The position numbers were made by a program, and so were the translations under genes. From Chamaelirium japonicum (Eukaryota; Streptophyta; Magnoliopsida; Liliales; Melanthiaceae): 64,000 bases of DNA. Below are positions 14,604 to 31,200 of this stretch, piece after piece. The notes below the pieces were generated by a model, which saw only the letters and a program-made list of their open reading frames with translations, searched no databases and had not been told where the DNA came from. The DNA is taken from positions 62,001 through 126,000 of the forward strand of contig CANTAL010000147.1 in assembly GCA_947650365.1 (NCBI GenBank). The letters run 5' to 3'. How positions within the stretch are numbered: the first letter of the stretch is position 1; every line of letters starts with the position of its first letter.

Positions 14604-17600
14604 TCGTACGATCCATTCGAATTCATTCGCACGATCCATTCTAACTCATTCATACGATCCATTCTAATTCATTCATACAATCCATTCTAATTCTTTCACA
14701 CGATCCATTCTAATTCATTCGTAGGATCCATTCTAATTCATTCGTATAATCTATTCTATTTCATTCGTACGATCCATTCTTACGCATTCGTATGATCCAT
14801 TCTAATTCATTCGGACGAATGTATCCATTCTAATTTATTCGTATGATCCATTCTAATTCATTCGTACGATACATTCTAATTCATTCGTACGATCCATTCT
14901 TACTCATTCGTATGATCCATTCTATATCATTCGTACAATCCATTCTAATTCATTCGTATGATCCATTCTAATTCATTCGCACTATCCATTCTAATTCATT
15001 CGTACGATCCATTCTAATTCATTCGTATGATCCATTCTAATTTATTCGTTCAAATATATCCATTCTAATTCATTCTGTACGATCCATTCTAATTCATTCG
15101 TACGATCCATTCTAATTCATTCGTACGAATGTATCCATTCAAATTCATTCGTATGATCCATTCTAATAAATTCGTACGATCCATTCTAATTCATTCGTAC
15201 GATCTATTCTAATTTATTCGGACGAATGTATCCATTCTAATTTATTCGTGCGATCCATTCTAATTCATTCATTTGATCTATTCTAATTCATTCGTACGAT
15301 CCATTCTAATTCATTCGGCCGATCCATTCTAATTCATTCGCACGAATGTATCCATTCTAATTCATTCGTACGATCCATTCTAATTCATTCGTACGATCCA
15401 TTTTAATTCATTCGTAAGATCCATTCTAATTCATTCGTACGATCCATTCAAATTCATTCGTACGATCCATTCTAATTCATTCGCACGAATGTATCCATTC
15501 TAGTTCATTCGTACGATCCATTCTAATTCATTCGTACGATCCATTCTAATTCATTCGCACGATCCATTCTAATTCATTCGTACGATCCATTCTAATTCTT
15601 TCACACGATCCATTCTAATTCATTCGTACGATCCATTCTAATTCATTCGTACGATCCATTCTAATTCATTCGTACGATCCATTCTAATTCATTCATATGA
15701 TCCATTCTAATTCATTCATACAATCCATTCTAATTCTTTCACACGATCTATTCTAATTCATTCGTAAGATCCATTCTAATTCATTCGTGCAATCCATTCT
15801 ATTTTATTCGTACGATCCATTCTTACTCATTCGTACGATCCATTCTAATTCATTCACACGAATGTATCCATTCGTATGAATAAATTAGAATAGATTGTAC
15901 GAATGAATTAGAATGGATCGTACGAATGAATTTGAATGGATCGTACGAAGGAATTAGAATGGATCGTACGAATGAATTAAAATGTATCGTACGAATGAAT
16001 TAGAATAGATCGTACGAATAAATAAGAATGGATCGTACGAAGGAATTAGAATGGATCGTACGAATGAATTAGACTGGATCGTACGAATGAATTTGAATGG
16101 ATACATTTGTGTGAATGAATCTAAATGGATTGTATGAATGAATTACAATGGATCGTACGAATGAATTAGAATGGATCGTACGAATGAATTAGAAGAGCTC
16201 ATACGAATGAATTAGAATGAATCGTATGAATGAATTAGAATGGTTACGTTCGTGCCAATGAATTAGAATAGATCGTACGAATGAATTAGAATGGATCATA
16301 CGAATAAATTAGAATGGATCGTGGGAATGAATTAGAATGGATAGGACGAATGAATTAGATTGGATCCACCGAATGAGTTAGAATGGATCATACGAATGAA
16401 TTAGAATGGATTGTACGAATGAATTAGAATGGATTGTCCGAATGAATTAGAATGGATCGTATGAATGAATAAGAATGGATCGTACGAATGAATTAGAATG
16501 GATCATGCAAATGAATTAGCATGAATCGTACGAATGTATTACAATGGATCGTACGAATGAATTAGAATGAATCGTACGATCCATTCTAATTCAATCGTCT
16601 GATCTATTCTAATTCATTCGCATGAATGTATCCATTCTAATTCATTCGTACAATCCATTCTATTTCATTCGTACGATCCATTCTTACTCATTCGTATGAT
16701 CCATTCTAATTCATTCGTATGATCCATTCTAATTCATTCGTACGATCCATTCTAATTCATTCGTACGATCCATTCTAATTCATTCGCACGATCCATTCTA
16801 ATTCATTCATACGATCCATTCTAATTCATTCATACGATCCATTCTAATTCAATCCTACAATCCATTCTAATTCATTCGCCCGATCCATTCTAATTCATTC
16901 ATACGATCCATTCTATTCGATTGGATCATGCGATCCATTCAAATTCATTCGCACGATCCATTCTAATTCATTCATACGATCCATTCTAATTCCTTCATAT
17001 AATGCATTCTAATTCTTTCGCACGATCCATTCTAATTCATTCATATGATCCATTCTAATTCATTCGTACGATCCATTCTAATTCACTCATACGATCCATT
17101 CTAATACATTCATACGATCCATTCTAATTCATTTGCATGAATATATCCATTCTAATTCATTCGTACGATCCATTCTAATTCCTTCGTATGATCCATTCTA
17201 ATTCATTCGTACGATCTATTCTAATTCATTCGTACGATCCATTCTAATTCATTCGTACGATCCATTCTAATTCCTTCGTACGATCCATTCTAATTCATTC
17301 GTACGATCCTTTCCAATTCATTCATACAATCCATTATAATTCTTTCACACGATCTATTCTAATTCATTCGTACGATCCATTCTAATTCATTCGTGCAATC
17401 CATTCTATTTCATTCGTACGATCCAGTCTTACTCATTTGTACGATCCTTTCTAATTCATTCGTACGATCCATTCTAATTCATTCATACGATCTATTCTAA
17501 TTCATTCATACAATCCATTCTAATTCTTTCACACGATCCATTCTAATTCATTCGTACGATCCATTCTAATTCATTCGCACAATCCATTCTATTTCATTCG

Positions 17601-19100
17601 TACGATCCATTCTTACTCATTGGTACGATCCATTCTAATTCATTCGCTCTGTATCCATTCTAATTCATTCGTACGAATCCATTCTAATTCTTTTGTACAA
17701 TCTATTCTATTTCATTCGTACGATCCATTCTTACTCATTCGTATGATCCATTCTAATTCATTCGGACGAATGTATCCATTCTAATATATTCGTACGATCC
17801 ATTCTAATTCATTCGTACGATCCATTCTAATTCATTCGTCTGATCCATTCTAATTCATTCGCACGAATGTATCCATTCTAATTCCTTCGTACGATCCATT
17901 CTAATTCATTCGTACGATCCATTCTAATTCATTCGTAAGATCCATTCTAATTCATTCGTACGATCCATTCTAATTCATTCGTACGATCCATTCTAATTCA
18001 TTCGCACGAATGTATCCATTCTAGTTCATTCGTACGATCCATTCTAACTCATTCGTACGATCCATTCTAATTCATTCGCACGATCCATTCTAATTCATTC
18101 GTACGATCCATTCTAATTCATTCATACGATCCATTCTAATTCATTCGTACGATCCATTCTAATTCATTCGCACAAATGTATCCATTCTAGTTCATTCGTA
18201 CGATCCATTCTAATTCATTCGTAAGATCCATTCTAATTCTTTCGTACGATCCATTCTAATTCATTCGTACGATCCATTCTAATTCATTCATACGATCCAT
18301 TCTAATTCATTCGCACGATCCATTCTAATTCATTCGTACGATCCATTCTAATTAATTCATACGATCCATTCTAATTCATTCGTACGATCCATTCTAATTC
18401 ATTCGCACAAATGTATCCATTCTAATTCATTCGTACGATCCATTCTAATTTATTTGCACGATCCATTCTAATTCATTCGTACGATCCATTCTAATTCTTC
18501 CACACGATCCATTCTAATTCATTCGTACGATCCATTCTAATTCATTCGCACGATCTATTCTAATTCATTCGTACGATCCATTCTAATTCATTCATACGAT
18601 CCATTCTAATTCATTCGTACGATCCATTCTAATTCATTCGCACAAATGTATCCATTCTAATTCATTCGTACGATCCATTCTAATTCATTCGCACGATCCA
18701 TTCTAATTCATTCGTACGATCCATTCTAATTCATTCGTACGATCCATTCTAATTCATTCGTACGATCCATTCTAATTAATTCGTATGATCCATTCTAATT
18801 CATTCGTACGATCCATTCTAATTCATTCATACAATCCATTCTAATTCATTCGCACGAATGTATCCATTCTAATTAATTCGTACGATCCATTCTAATTCAT
18901 TCGTATGATCTATTCTTATTCATTCGCACGATCCTGTCTAATTGATTCGCACGATCCATTCTAATTCATTCGCACGAATGTATCCATTCTAATTCATTCG
19001 TACGATCCATTCTAATTCATTAATATGATCCATTCTAATTCATTCGTACGATCCATTCTAATTCATATGCACAAAGGTATCCATTCTAATTCATTCGCAC
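14604..19100. repeat. Satellite block, minus, plus, minus
   Basis: Minus to about 15,873, plus to about 16,576, minus to about 19,100. The last minus run of 2.5 kb is among the longest of one orientation. Its right part (about 18,240-19,100) reappears at about 27,360-28,226, with ATTGATTCGCACG at 18,941 and 28,066. No coding or non-satellite sequence was seen. Confidence 0.8.
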
Positions 19101-22100
19101 GAAAGAATTAGAATGGATTGTATGAAAGAATTAGAATGGATCGTGCGAATGAATTAGAATGGATCGTATGAAGGAATTAGAATGGATCGTACGAAGGAAT
19201 TAGAATGGATCGTACGAATGAGTAAGAATGGATCGTACGAATGAATTAGAATGGATCATATGAATGAATTAGAATGGATCGTACGAATTAATTAGAATGG
19301 ATCGTACGAATGAATTAGAAAGGATACCTTCGTGCGAATGAATTAGAATGGATCGTACGAATGAATTAGAATGGATCGTACGAATGAATTAGAATGGATA
19401 CATTTGTGCGAATGAATTAGAATGGATCGTACGAATGAATTAGAATGGATATATTCGTGCAAATGAATTAGAATGGATCGTATGAATGTATTAGAATGGA
19501 TCGTATGAGTGAATTAGAATGGATCGTACGAATGAATTAGAATGGATTGTATGAATGAATTAGAATGGATCGTACGAATGAATTAGAATGGATCGTATGA
19601 ATGAATTAGAATTGATCGTACGAATGAATTAGAATGGATCGTGCGAATGAATTAGAATGGATCGTACGAATGAATTAGAATGGATCGTACGAATGAACTA
19701 GAATGGATACATTCGTGCGAATGAATTAGAATGGATCGTACGAATGAATTAGAATGGATCGTACGAATGAGTTAGAATGGATCTTACGAATGAATTAGAA
19801 TGGATCGTCCGAATGAATTAGAATGGATCGTACGAATGAATTAGAATGGATATATTCGTGCGAATGAATTAGAATGGATCGGACGAATGAATTAGAATGG
19901 ATCGTACGAATGAATTAGAATGGATCGTACGAATAAATTAGAATGGATACATTCGTCCGAATGAATTAGAATGGATCATACGAATGAGTAAGAATGGATC
20001 GTACGAATGAAATAGAATAGATTGTACGAATGAATTAGAATGGATCCTACGAATGAATTAGAATGGATCGTGTGAAAGAATTAGAATGGATTGTATGAAT
20101 GAATTAGAATGGATCATATGAAAGAATTAGAATGGATTGTGCGAATGAATTCGAATGGATCGTACGAATTCATTTTAATTCATTCATACAAACCATTCTA
20201 ATTCTTTCACACGATCTATTCTTATTCATTCGTAGGATCCATTCTAATTCATTCGTACAATCCATTCTATTTCATTCGTACGATCCATTCTTACTCATTC
20301 GTATAATCCATTCTAATTCATTCGCACGAATATATCCATTCTAATTCAGTCATACAATCCATTCTAATTCATTCCGTACGATCCATTCTAATTCATTCGT
20401 ACGATCGTACGAATGAATTAGAATGGATCGTAAGAATTAGAATGGATTGTATGAATGAATTAGAATGAATTCGTACAATCCATTCGAATTTATTCGCACG
20501 ATCCATTCTAATTCATTCGTACGTTCCATTCTAATTCATTCATACAATCCATTCTAATTCTTTCACACGATCCATTCTAATTCATTCGTAGGATCCATTC
20601 TAATTCATTCTTACAATCTATTCTAATACATTCGTATGATCCATTCTAATTCATTCGCATGAATGTAACCATTCTACTAATTCATTCATTTGATCCATTC
20701 TAATTCATTCATACGATCCATTCTAATTTATTTGTCTGATCCATTCTAATTCATTCGCACGAATGTATCCATTCTAATTCATTCGTAAGATCCATTCTAA
20801 TTCATTCGTACGATCCTTTCTAATTCATTCGTACGATCCATTCTAATTCATTCGCACGAATGTATCCATTCTAATTCATTCGTACGATCCATTCTAATTC
20901 ATTCGCACGATCCATTCTAATTAATTCGTACGATCAATTCTAATTCATTCGCACGAATATATCCATTCTAATTCATTCGTACGATCCTGAATTAGAATGG
21001 ATCGTACGAATGAATTAGAATGGATACCTTTGTGCATATGAATTAGAATGGATCGTACGAATGAATTATAATGGATCATATTAATGAATTAGAATGGGTC
21101 GTACGAATGAATTAGAATGGATACATTCGTGCGAATGAATTAGAATGGATCGTGCACGAATGTATCCATTCTAATTCATTCGTAACATCCATTCTAATTC
21201 ATTAATATGATCCATTCTAATTCATTCGTACGATCCATTCTAATTCATATGCACAAAGGTATCCATTCTAATCCATTCGTAGGATCCATTCTAATCCATT
21301 CGTACGATCCATTCTAATTCATTCGTACGATCCATTCTAATTCATTCGCTCGAATGTATCCATTCTAATCCATTCGTACGATCCATTCTAATCCATTCGT
21401 ACGATCCATTCTAATTCATTCGCATGAATGTAACCATTCTAATTCATTCATTTGATCCATTCTAATTCATTCGTACGATCCATTCTAATTCATTCGTCCG
21501 ATCCATTCTAATTCATTCGCACGAATGTATCCATTCTAATTCATTCGTACGATCCATTCTAATTCATTCGCACGATCCATTCTAATCCATTCGTATGATC
21601 CATTCTAATTCATTCGTACGATCCATTCTAATTCATTTGCTCGAATGTATCCATTCTAATCCATTCGTACGATCCATTCTAATCCATTCGTACGATCCAT
21701 TCTAATTCATTCGCAATGTAACCATTCTAATTCATTCATTTGATCCATTCTAATTCATTCGTACGATCCATTCTAATTCATTCGTCCGATCCATTCTAAT
21801 TCATTCGCACGAATGTATCCATTCTAATTCATTCGCACGATCCATTCTAATTCATTCGTACGATCCATTCTAATTCATTCGTACGATCCATTCTAATTCA
21901 TTCGTAGGATCCATTCTAATTCATTTGTACAATCTAATCTATTTCATTCGTACAATCCATTCTTACTCATTCGTATGATCCATTCTAATTCATTCGAACG
22001 AATGTATCCATTCTAATTTATTCGTATGATCCATTCTAATTCATTCGTACGATCCATTCTTACTCATTCGTACGATCCATTCTAATTCCTTCGTACGATC

Positions 22101-22162
22101 CATTCTAATTCATTCGCACGATCCATTCTAATTCTTACATACAATCCATTCTAATTCTTTCG
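19101..22162. repeat. Finely shuffled satellite block
   Basis: Orientation changes quickly here: plus to 20,168, minus to 20,408, plus to 20,473, minus to 20,987, plus to 21,153, minus to 22,162. Several breakpoints reuse junction sequences seen elsewhere (20,160 like 1,001; 20,400 like 2,840 and 8,178; 20,460 like 3,741; 20,985 like 13,103). The unusual partial form CGCAATGTAACC near 21,713 is a small deletion of the GCATGAATGTAACC variant. Confidence 0.8.
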
Positions 22163-25100
22163 TGTGAATGAATTAGAATGGATACCTTTGTGCATATGAA
22201 TTAGAATGGATCGTACGAATGAATTAGAATGGATCATGTTAATGAATTAGAATTGATCGTACGAATGAATTAGAATGGATCGTGCGAATCAATTAGACTG
22301 GATCGTGCGAATGAATAAGAATAGATCATACGAATGAATTAGAATGGATCATACGAATTAATTAGAATGGATACATTCGTGCGAATGAATTAGAATGGAT
22401 TGTATGAATGAATTAGAATGGATCGTACGAATGAATTAGAATGGATCATACGAATTAATTAGAATGGATCGTACGAATGAATTAGAATGGATCGTACGAA
22501 TGAATTAGAATGGATCGTACGAATGAATTAGAATGGATCGTGCGAATGAATTAGAATGGATCGTACGAATGAATTAGAATGGATCGTACGAATGAATTAG
22601 AATGGATCATACGAATTAATTAGAAGGGATCATACGAATGAATTAGAATGGATCGTACGAATGAATTAGAATGGATCATACGAATGAATTAGAATGGATC
22701 GTACGAATGAATTAGAATGGATCATACGAATTAATTAGAATGGATCATACGAATGAATTAGAATGGATCGTACGAATGAATTAGAATGGATCGTACGAAT
22801 GAATTAGAATGGATCGTATGAATGAATTAGAGTGGATACATTTGTGCGAATGAATTAGAATGGATCGTACGAATGAATTAGAATGGATCGTATGAATGAA
22901 TTAGAATGGATCGTACGAATGAATTAGCATGGATCGTGCGAATGAATTAGAAAGGATCGTACGAATGAATTAGAATGGATCGTGTGAAAGAATTAGAATG
23001 GATCGTACGAATGAATTAGAATGGATCGTGCGAATGAATTAAAATGGATCGTACGAATGAATTAGAATGGATACATTTGTGCGAATGAATTAGAATGGAT
23101 CGTACGAATGAATTAGAATGGATCGTATGAATGAATTAGAATGGATCGTACGAATGAATTAAAATGGATCATGCGAATGAATTAGAATGGATCGTACGAA
23201 TGAATTAGAATGGATCGTACGAATGAACTAGAATGGATACATTCGTGCGAATGAATTAGAATGGATCGTACGAATGAATTAGAATGGATCTTACGAATGA
23301 ATTAGAATGGATCGTACGAATGAATTAGAATGTATCGTATGAATGAATTAGAATGGATACATTCGTGCGAATGAATTAGAATGGATCGTACGAATGAATT
23401 AGAATATATCGTACGAATGAATTAGAATGGATCGTATGAATAAATTAGAATGGATACATTCGTCCGAATGAATTAGAATGGATCATACGAATGAGTAATA
23501 ATGGATCATACGAATGAAATAGAATAGATTGTACGAATGAATTAGAATGGATTCGTATGAATGAATTAGAATGGATACATTCGTGCGAATGAATTAGAAT
23601 GGATCGTACCAATGAGTAAGAATGGATCGTACGAATGAAATAGATTGGATTGTGCGAATGAATTAGAATGGATCGTACGAATGAATTAGAATGGATCGTG
23701 CGAAAGAATTAGAATGGATTGTATGAATGAATTAGAATAGAGCGTATGAATGAATTAGAATGGATCGTACGAATGAATTAGAATGGATCGTACGAATGAA
23801 TTAGAATGGATACATTCGAGCGAATGAATTTGAATGGATACATTCGTGTGAAAGAATTAGAATAGATCGTATGAATGAATTAGAATGGATCCTAGGAATG
23901 AATTAGAATGGATCGAGCGAGTGAATTAGAACGGATCGTATGAATGAATTAGAATAGATCGTACGAATGAATTAGAATGGATCGTACGAATGAATTAGAA
24001 TGGATCAAATGAATGAATTAGAATGGTTACATTCATGCGAATGTATTAGAATGGATCGTACGAATGGATTAGAATGGATCGTATGAGTGAATTAGAATGG
24101 ATACGAAGGAATTAGAATAGATCATACGAAGGAATTAGAATAGATCATACGAATGAAATAGAATGGATCGTATGAAGGAATTAGAATGGATCGTACGAAG
24201 GAATTAGAATGCTTTCGTATGATCCATTCTAATTCATTCGGACGAATGTATCCAATCTAATTTATTCGTACGATCCATTCTAATTCATTCGTTCGATCCA
24301 TTCTAAATCATTCGTACGATCCATTCTTACTCATTCGTATGATCCATTCTAATTCATTCGTACGATCCATTCTAATTCATTCGCACGAATGTATCCATTT
24401 CATTCGTACGATCCATTCATACGATCCATTCCAATTCATTAGCACTATCCATTCTAATTCATTCATACGTTCCATTCTAATTCATTCGCACGATCCATTC
24501 TAATTCATTCATAGGATCCATTCTAATTCATTCATACGACCTATTCTAATTCTTTCGCACGAATGTATCCATTCTAATTCATTCGCACGAATGTATCCAT
24601 TCTAATTCATTCGTACGATCCATTCTAATTCTTTAACACGATCCATTCTAATTCATTCGTAGGATCCATTCTAATTCATTCGTACAATGAGTAAGATTGG
24701 ATCGTACGAATGAAATAGAATGGATTGTACAAATGATTTAGAATGGATACATTCGTGCGAATGAATTAGATTGGATTGTGCGAATGAATTAGAACGGATC
24801 GTACGAATGAATTAGAATGGATCGTGTGAAAGAATTAGAATGGATTGTATGAATGAATTAGAATAGATCGAATGAATGAATTAGAATGGATCGTATGAGT
24901 GAATTAGAATGGATACGAAGGAATTAGAATGGATCGTACGAAGGAATTAGAATGGATCATACGAATGAATTAGAATGGATCGTGCTAATGAATTAGAATT
25001 GATCGAACGAATTCATTCTAATTCATTCATACAATCCATTCTAATTCTTTCACACGATCCATTCTAATTCATTCGTACGATCCATTCTTACTCATTGGTA

Positions 25101-28100
25101 CAATCCATTCTAATTCATTCGAACGAATGTATCCATTCTAATTCATTCGTACGAATCCATTCTAATTCATTCGTACGATCCATTCTAATACATTCATACG
25201 ATCCATTCTAATTCATTTGCACGAATATATCCATTCTAATTCATTCGTACGATCCATTCTAATTCCTTCGTACGATCCATTCTAATTCATTCGTACGATC
25301 CATTCTAATTCATTCGTACGATCCATTCTAATTCCTTCGTACGATCCATTCTAATTCATTCGCACGGATATATCCATTCTAGTTCATTCGTACGATCCAT
25401 TCTAATTCATTCGTACGATCCATTCTAATTCATTCATACTATCTATTCTAATTCATTCATACAATCAATTCTAATTCTTTCATTCGTACGATCCATTCTA
25501 ATTCTTTCATACGATCCATTCTAATTCATTCGCACGAATGTATCCATTCTAATTCATTCGTACGATCTATTCTAATTCATTCACACGTGCAACTGAATTA
25601 GAATGGATCGTATGAATGTATGAATGTATTAGAATGGATCGTGCGAATGAATTAGAATGGATCGTACGAATGAATTAGTATGGATTGTATGAATGAATTA
25701 GAATGGATCTTACGAATGAATTAGAATGGATCGTGCGAATGAATTAGAATGAATCATACGAATGTATTAGAATAGATCGTACGAATGAATGAATTAGAAT
25801 AGATCATATGAATGAATTAGAATGGATCGTACGAATGAATTAGAATGGATCGTACGAATGAATTAGAATGGATCGTACGAATGAATTAGAATGGATCATA
25901 CGAATGAATTAGAATGGATCATACGAATGAGTAAGAATGGATTGTACGAATGAAATAGAATGGATTGTACGAATGAATTAGAATGGATCATACGAATGAG
26001 TAAGAATGGATCGTGCGAACGAATTAGAATGGATCTTACGAATGAATTAGAATGGATCATACGAATGAATTAGAATGGATCTTACGAATGAATTAGAATG
26101 GATCGTACGAATAAATCAGAATGGATCGTATGAATGGTTTAGAATGGATACATTCGTGCGAATGAATTAGAATGGATCGGACGAATGAATTAGAATGGAT
26201 CGTACGAATGAATTAGAATGGATCAAATGAATGAATTAGAATGGTTACATTCATGCGAATGAATTAGAATGGATCGTACGAATGGATTAGAATGGATCGT
26301 ACGAATGGATTAGAATGGATACATTCGTGCGAATGAATTAGAATGGATCATACGAATGAGTAAGAATGGATCGTATGAATGAAATAGAATGAATTAAAAT
26401 TAGAATAGATCGTATGAATGAATTAGAATGGATCCTATGAATGAATTAGAATGGATCGTGCGAATGAATTAGAATGGATCGTACGAATGAAGTAGAATGG
26501 ATCGTACGAATGAATTAGAATGGATCGTACGAATGAATTAGAATGGATCATACGAATGAGTAAGAATGGATCGTACGAATGAAATAGAATGGATTGTACG
26601 AATGAATTAGAATGGATCGTACGAATGAATTAGAATGGATCGTGTGAAAGAATTAGAATGTATTGTATGAATGAATTAGAATGGATCATATGAATGAATT
26701 AGAATAAATCGTGCGAATGAATTAGAATGGATTATACGAATGAATTAGAATGGATCGTACGAATGAATTAGATGGATCATACGAATGAATTAGAATAGAT
26801 CATACGAATAAGTAAGAATGGATCATACGAATGAAATAGAATGGATTGTACGAATGAATTAGAATGGATACATTCGTGCGAATGAATTAGAATGGATCGT
26901 ATGAATGAATTAGAATAGATTTTGTGAATGAATTAGAACTGATCGTACGAATGAATTAGAATGGATACATTCGTGCGAATAAATTAGATTGGATTGTATG
27001 AATGAATTAGAATGGATCCTATGAATGAATTAGAATGGATCGTACGAATAAATTAGAATGGATACATTCGTGCGAATGATTTAGAATTGATCGTACGAAT
27101 GAATTAGAATGGATCGTACGTACGAATGAATTAGAATGGATCAAATGAATGAATTAGAATAGTTACATTCATGCGAATGAATTAGAATGGATCGTACGAA
27201 TGGATTAGAATGGATCATACGAATGGATTAGAATGGATACATTCGAGCGTACGATCCATTCTAATTCATTCGTCCGATCTATTCTAATTCATTCGCACGA
27301 ATGTATCCATTCTAATTCATTCGTACGATCCATTCTAATTCATTCGTAAGATCCATTCTAATTCTTTCGTACGATCCATTCTAATTCATTCGTACGATCC
27401 ATTCTAATTCATTTATACGATCAATTCTAATTCATTCGCACGATCCATTCTAATTCATTCGTACGATCCATTCTAATTCATTCATACGATCCATTCTAAT
27501 TCATTCGTACGATCCATTCTAATTCATTCGCACAAATGTATCCATTCTAATTCATTCGTACGATCCATTCTAATTCATTCGCACGATCCATTCTAATTCA
27601 TTCGTACGATCCATTCTAATTCTTTCACACGATCCATTCTAATTCATTCGTACGATCCATTCTAATTCATTCGCACGATCCATTCTAATTCATTCATACG
27701 ATCCATTCTAATTCATTTATACGATCCATTCTAATTCATTTGTATGATCCATTCTAATTCATTCGCATAAATGTATCCATTCTAATTCATTCGTACGATC
27801 CATTCTAATTCATTCGCACGATCCATTCTAATTCATTCGTACGATCCATTCTAATTCATTCGTACGATCCATTCTAATTCATTCGTACGATCCATTCTAA
27901 TTAATTCGTATGAACCATTCTAATTCATTCGTACGATCCATTCTAATTCATTCATACAATCCATTCTAATTCATTCGCACGAATGTATCCATTCTAATTA
28001 ATTTGTACGATCCGTTCTAATTCATTCGTATGATCTATTCTTATTCATTCGCACGATCCAGTCTAATTGATTCGCACGATCCATTATAATTCATTCGCAC

Positions 28101-28226
28101 GAATGTATCCATTCTAATTCATTCGTACGATCCATTCTAATTCATTAATATGATCCATTCTAATTCATTCGTACGATCCATTCTAATTCATATGCATAAA
28201 GGTATCCATTCTAATTCATTCGCACG
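22163..28226. repeat. Satellite block, six orientation runs
   Basis: Plus to about 24,211, minus to 24,687, plus to 25,009, minus to 25,588, plus to 27,249, minus to 28,226. The junction at 25,009 (GATCGAACGAATTCATTC) recurs at 43,480. The junction at 27,249 sits in GCGTACGATCC. The final minus run duplicates about 18,240-19,100. Confidence 0.78.
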
Positions 28227-31200
28227 AAAGAATTAGAATGGATTGTATGAAAGAATTAGAATGGATCGTGCGAATGAATTAGAATGGATCGTACAAAGGA
28301 ATTAGAATGGATCGTACGAAGGAATTAGAATGGATCGTACGAAGGAATTAGAATGGATCGTACGAATGAGTAAGAATGGATCGTACGAATGAATTAGAAT
28401 GGATCGTACGAATAAATTAGAATAGATTGCGCGAATGAGTTAGAATGGATCGTGCGAATGAAATAGAATGGATACAAATGAATTTGAATGGATCGTACGA
28501 ATGAATTAGAATGGATCGTACGAATAAATTAGAATGGATACATTCGTCCGAATGAATTAGAATGGATCATACGAATGAGTAAGAATGGATCGTACGAATC
28601 AAATAGAATAGATTGCACGAATGAATTAGAATGGATCGTACGAATGAATTAGAATGGATCGTGTGAAAGAATTAGAATGGATTGTATGAATGAATTAGAA
28701 TGGATCATACGAATGAATTAGAATGGATCGTACGAAGGAATTAGAATGGATCGTACGAATGAATTAGAATGGATCGTACGAATGAATTAGAATAGATCGT
28801 ACGAATGAATTAGAATGGATCGTACGAAGGAATTAGAATGGATCGTACGAATGAATTAGAATGGATATATTCGTGCAAATGAATTAGAATGGATCGTATG
28901 AATGTACTAGAATGGATCGTATGAGTGAATTAGAATGGCTCGTACGAATGAATTAGAATTGATCGTACGAATTAATTAGAATGGATCGTGCGAATGAATT
29001 AGAATGGATCGTACGAATGAATTAGAATGGATCGTACGAATGAACTAGAATGGATACATTCGTGCGAATGAATTAGAATAGATCGTACGAATGAATTAGA
29101 ATGGATCATACGAATAAATTAGAATGGATCATACGAATGAATTAGAATGGATCGTATGAATGAATTAGAATGGATACATTCGTGTGAATGAATTAGAATT
29201 GATCGTACGAATGAATTAGAATGGATCGTGCGAATGAATTAGAATGGATACATTTGTGCGAATGAATTAGAATGGATCAGACGAATGAATTAGAATGGAT
29301 CGTACAAATGAATTAGAATGGATCGTACGAATGAATTAGAATGGATCGTATGAATGAATTAGAATGGATACATTCGTGCGAATGAATTAGAATTGATCGT
29401 ACGAATGAATTAGAATGGATCGTGTGAATGAATTAGAATGGATCATATGAATGAATTAGAATGGATCGTACGAATGAACTAGAATGGATACATTCATGCG
29501 AATGAATTAGAATGGATCGTATGAATGAATTAGAATGGATCTTACGAATGAATTAGAATGGATCGTACGAATGAATTAGAATGGATCATACGAATGAATT
29601 AGAATGGATACATTCGTGTGAATGAATTAGAATGGATCGGACGAATGAATTAGAATGGATCGTACGAATGAATTACAATGGATCAAATGAATGAATTAGA
29701 ATGGTTACATTCATGCGAATGAATTAGAATGGATCGTACGAATGGATTAGAATGGATCGTATGAATGGATTAGAATGGATACATTCGAGCGAATGAATTA
29801 GAATGGATCGTACGAATGAATTAGAATGGATCGTACGAATGGATTAGAATGTATCCTACGAATGGATTAGAATGGATACCTTTGTGCATATGAATTAGAA
29901 TGGATCGTACAAATAAATTAGAATGGATCATATTAATGAATTAGAATGGATCGTACGAATGAATTAGAATGGATACATTCGTGCACGATCCATTCTAATT
30001 CATTCGCACGAATGTATCCATTCTAATTCATTAATATAATCCATTCTAATTCTTTCGTACGATCCTTTCTAATTCATCTGCACCAAGGTATCCATTCTAA
30101 TTCATTTGTACGATCCATTCTAATTCAGGATCGTACGAATGAATTAGAATAGATACATTCGTGTGAATGAATTAGAATTGATCGTACGAATGAATTAGAA
30201 TGGATCGTGCGAATGAATTAGAATGGATCGTACGAATGAATTAGAATGGATCGTACGAATGAACTAGAATGGATACATTCGTGCGAATGAATTAGAATGG
30301 ATCGTACGAATGAATTAGAATGGATCGTACGAATGAATTAGAATGGATCGTACGAATGAATTAGAATGGATATATTCGTGCAAATGAATTAGAATGGATC
30401 GTATGAATGTATTAGAATGGTTCGTACGAATGAATTAGAATGGATTCGTACGAATGAATTAGAATGGATACATTCGTGGGAATGAATTAGAATGGATCGT
30501 ACCAATGAGTAAGAATGGATCATACGAATGAAATAGAATGGATCGTACGAATCAATTAGAATGGATCGTACGGAATGAATTAGAATGGATTGTATGAATG
30601 AATTAGAATGGATCATAGAATGAATTAGAATGGATCGTACGCATGAATTAGAATGGATCATGCGAATGAATTAGAATGGATCGTACGAATGAATTAGAAT
30701 GGATCGTGCTAATGAATTAGAATGGATCGTACCAATGAGTAAGAATGGATCGTACGAATGAAATAGAATGGATTGTGCGAATGAATTAGAATGGATCGTA
30801 CGAATGAATTAGAATGCATCGTGTGAAAGAATTAGAATGGATTGTATGAATGAATTAGAATAGATCGTTTGAATGAAATAGAATGGATCGTACGAATGAA
30901 TTAGAATGGATCGTGCGAATGAATTAGAATGGATCGTACGAATGAATTAGAATGGATATATTCGTGCGAATGAATTAGAATGGATCGGACGAATGAATTA
31001 GAATGGATCGTACGAATGAATTAGAATGGATCAAATGAATGAATTAGAATGGATCATACGTACGAATGAATTAGAATGGATACATTCGTGCGAATGAATT
31101 AGAATGGATCGGACGAATGAATTAGAATGGATCGTACGCTCGAATGTATCCATTCTAATCCATTCATACGATCCATTCTAATCCATTCGTACGATCCATT

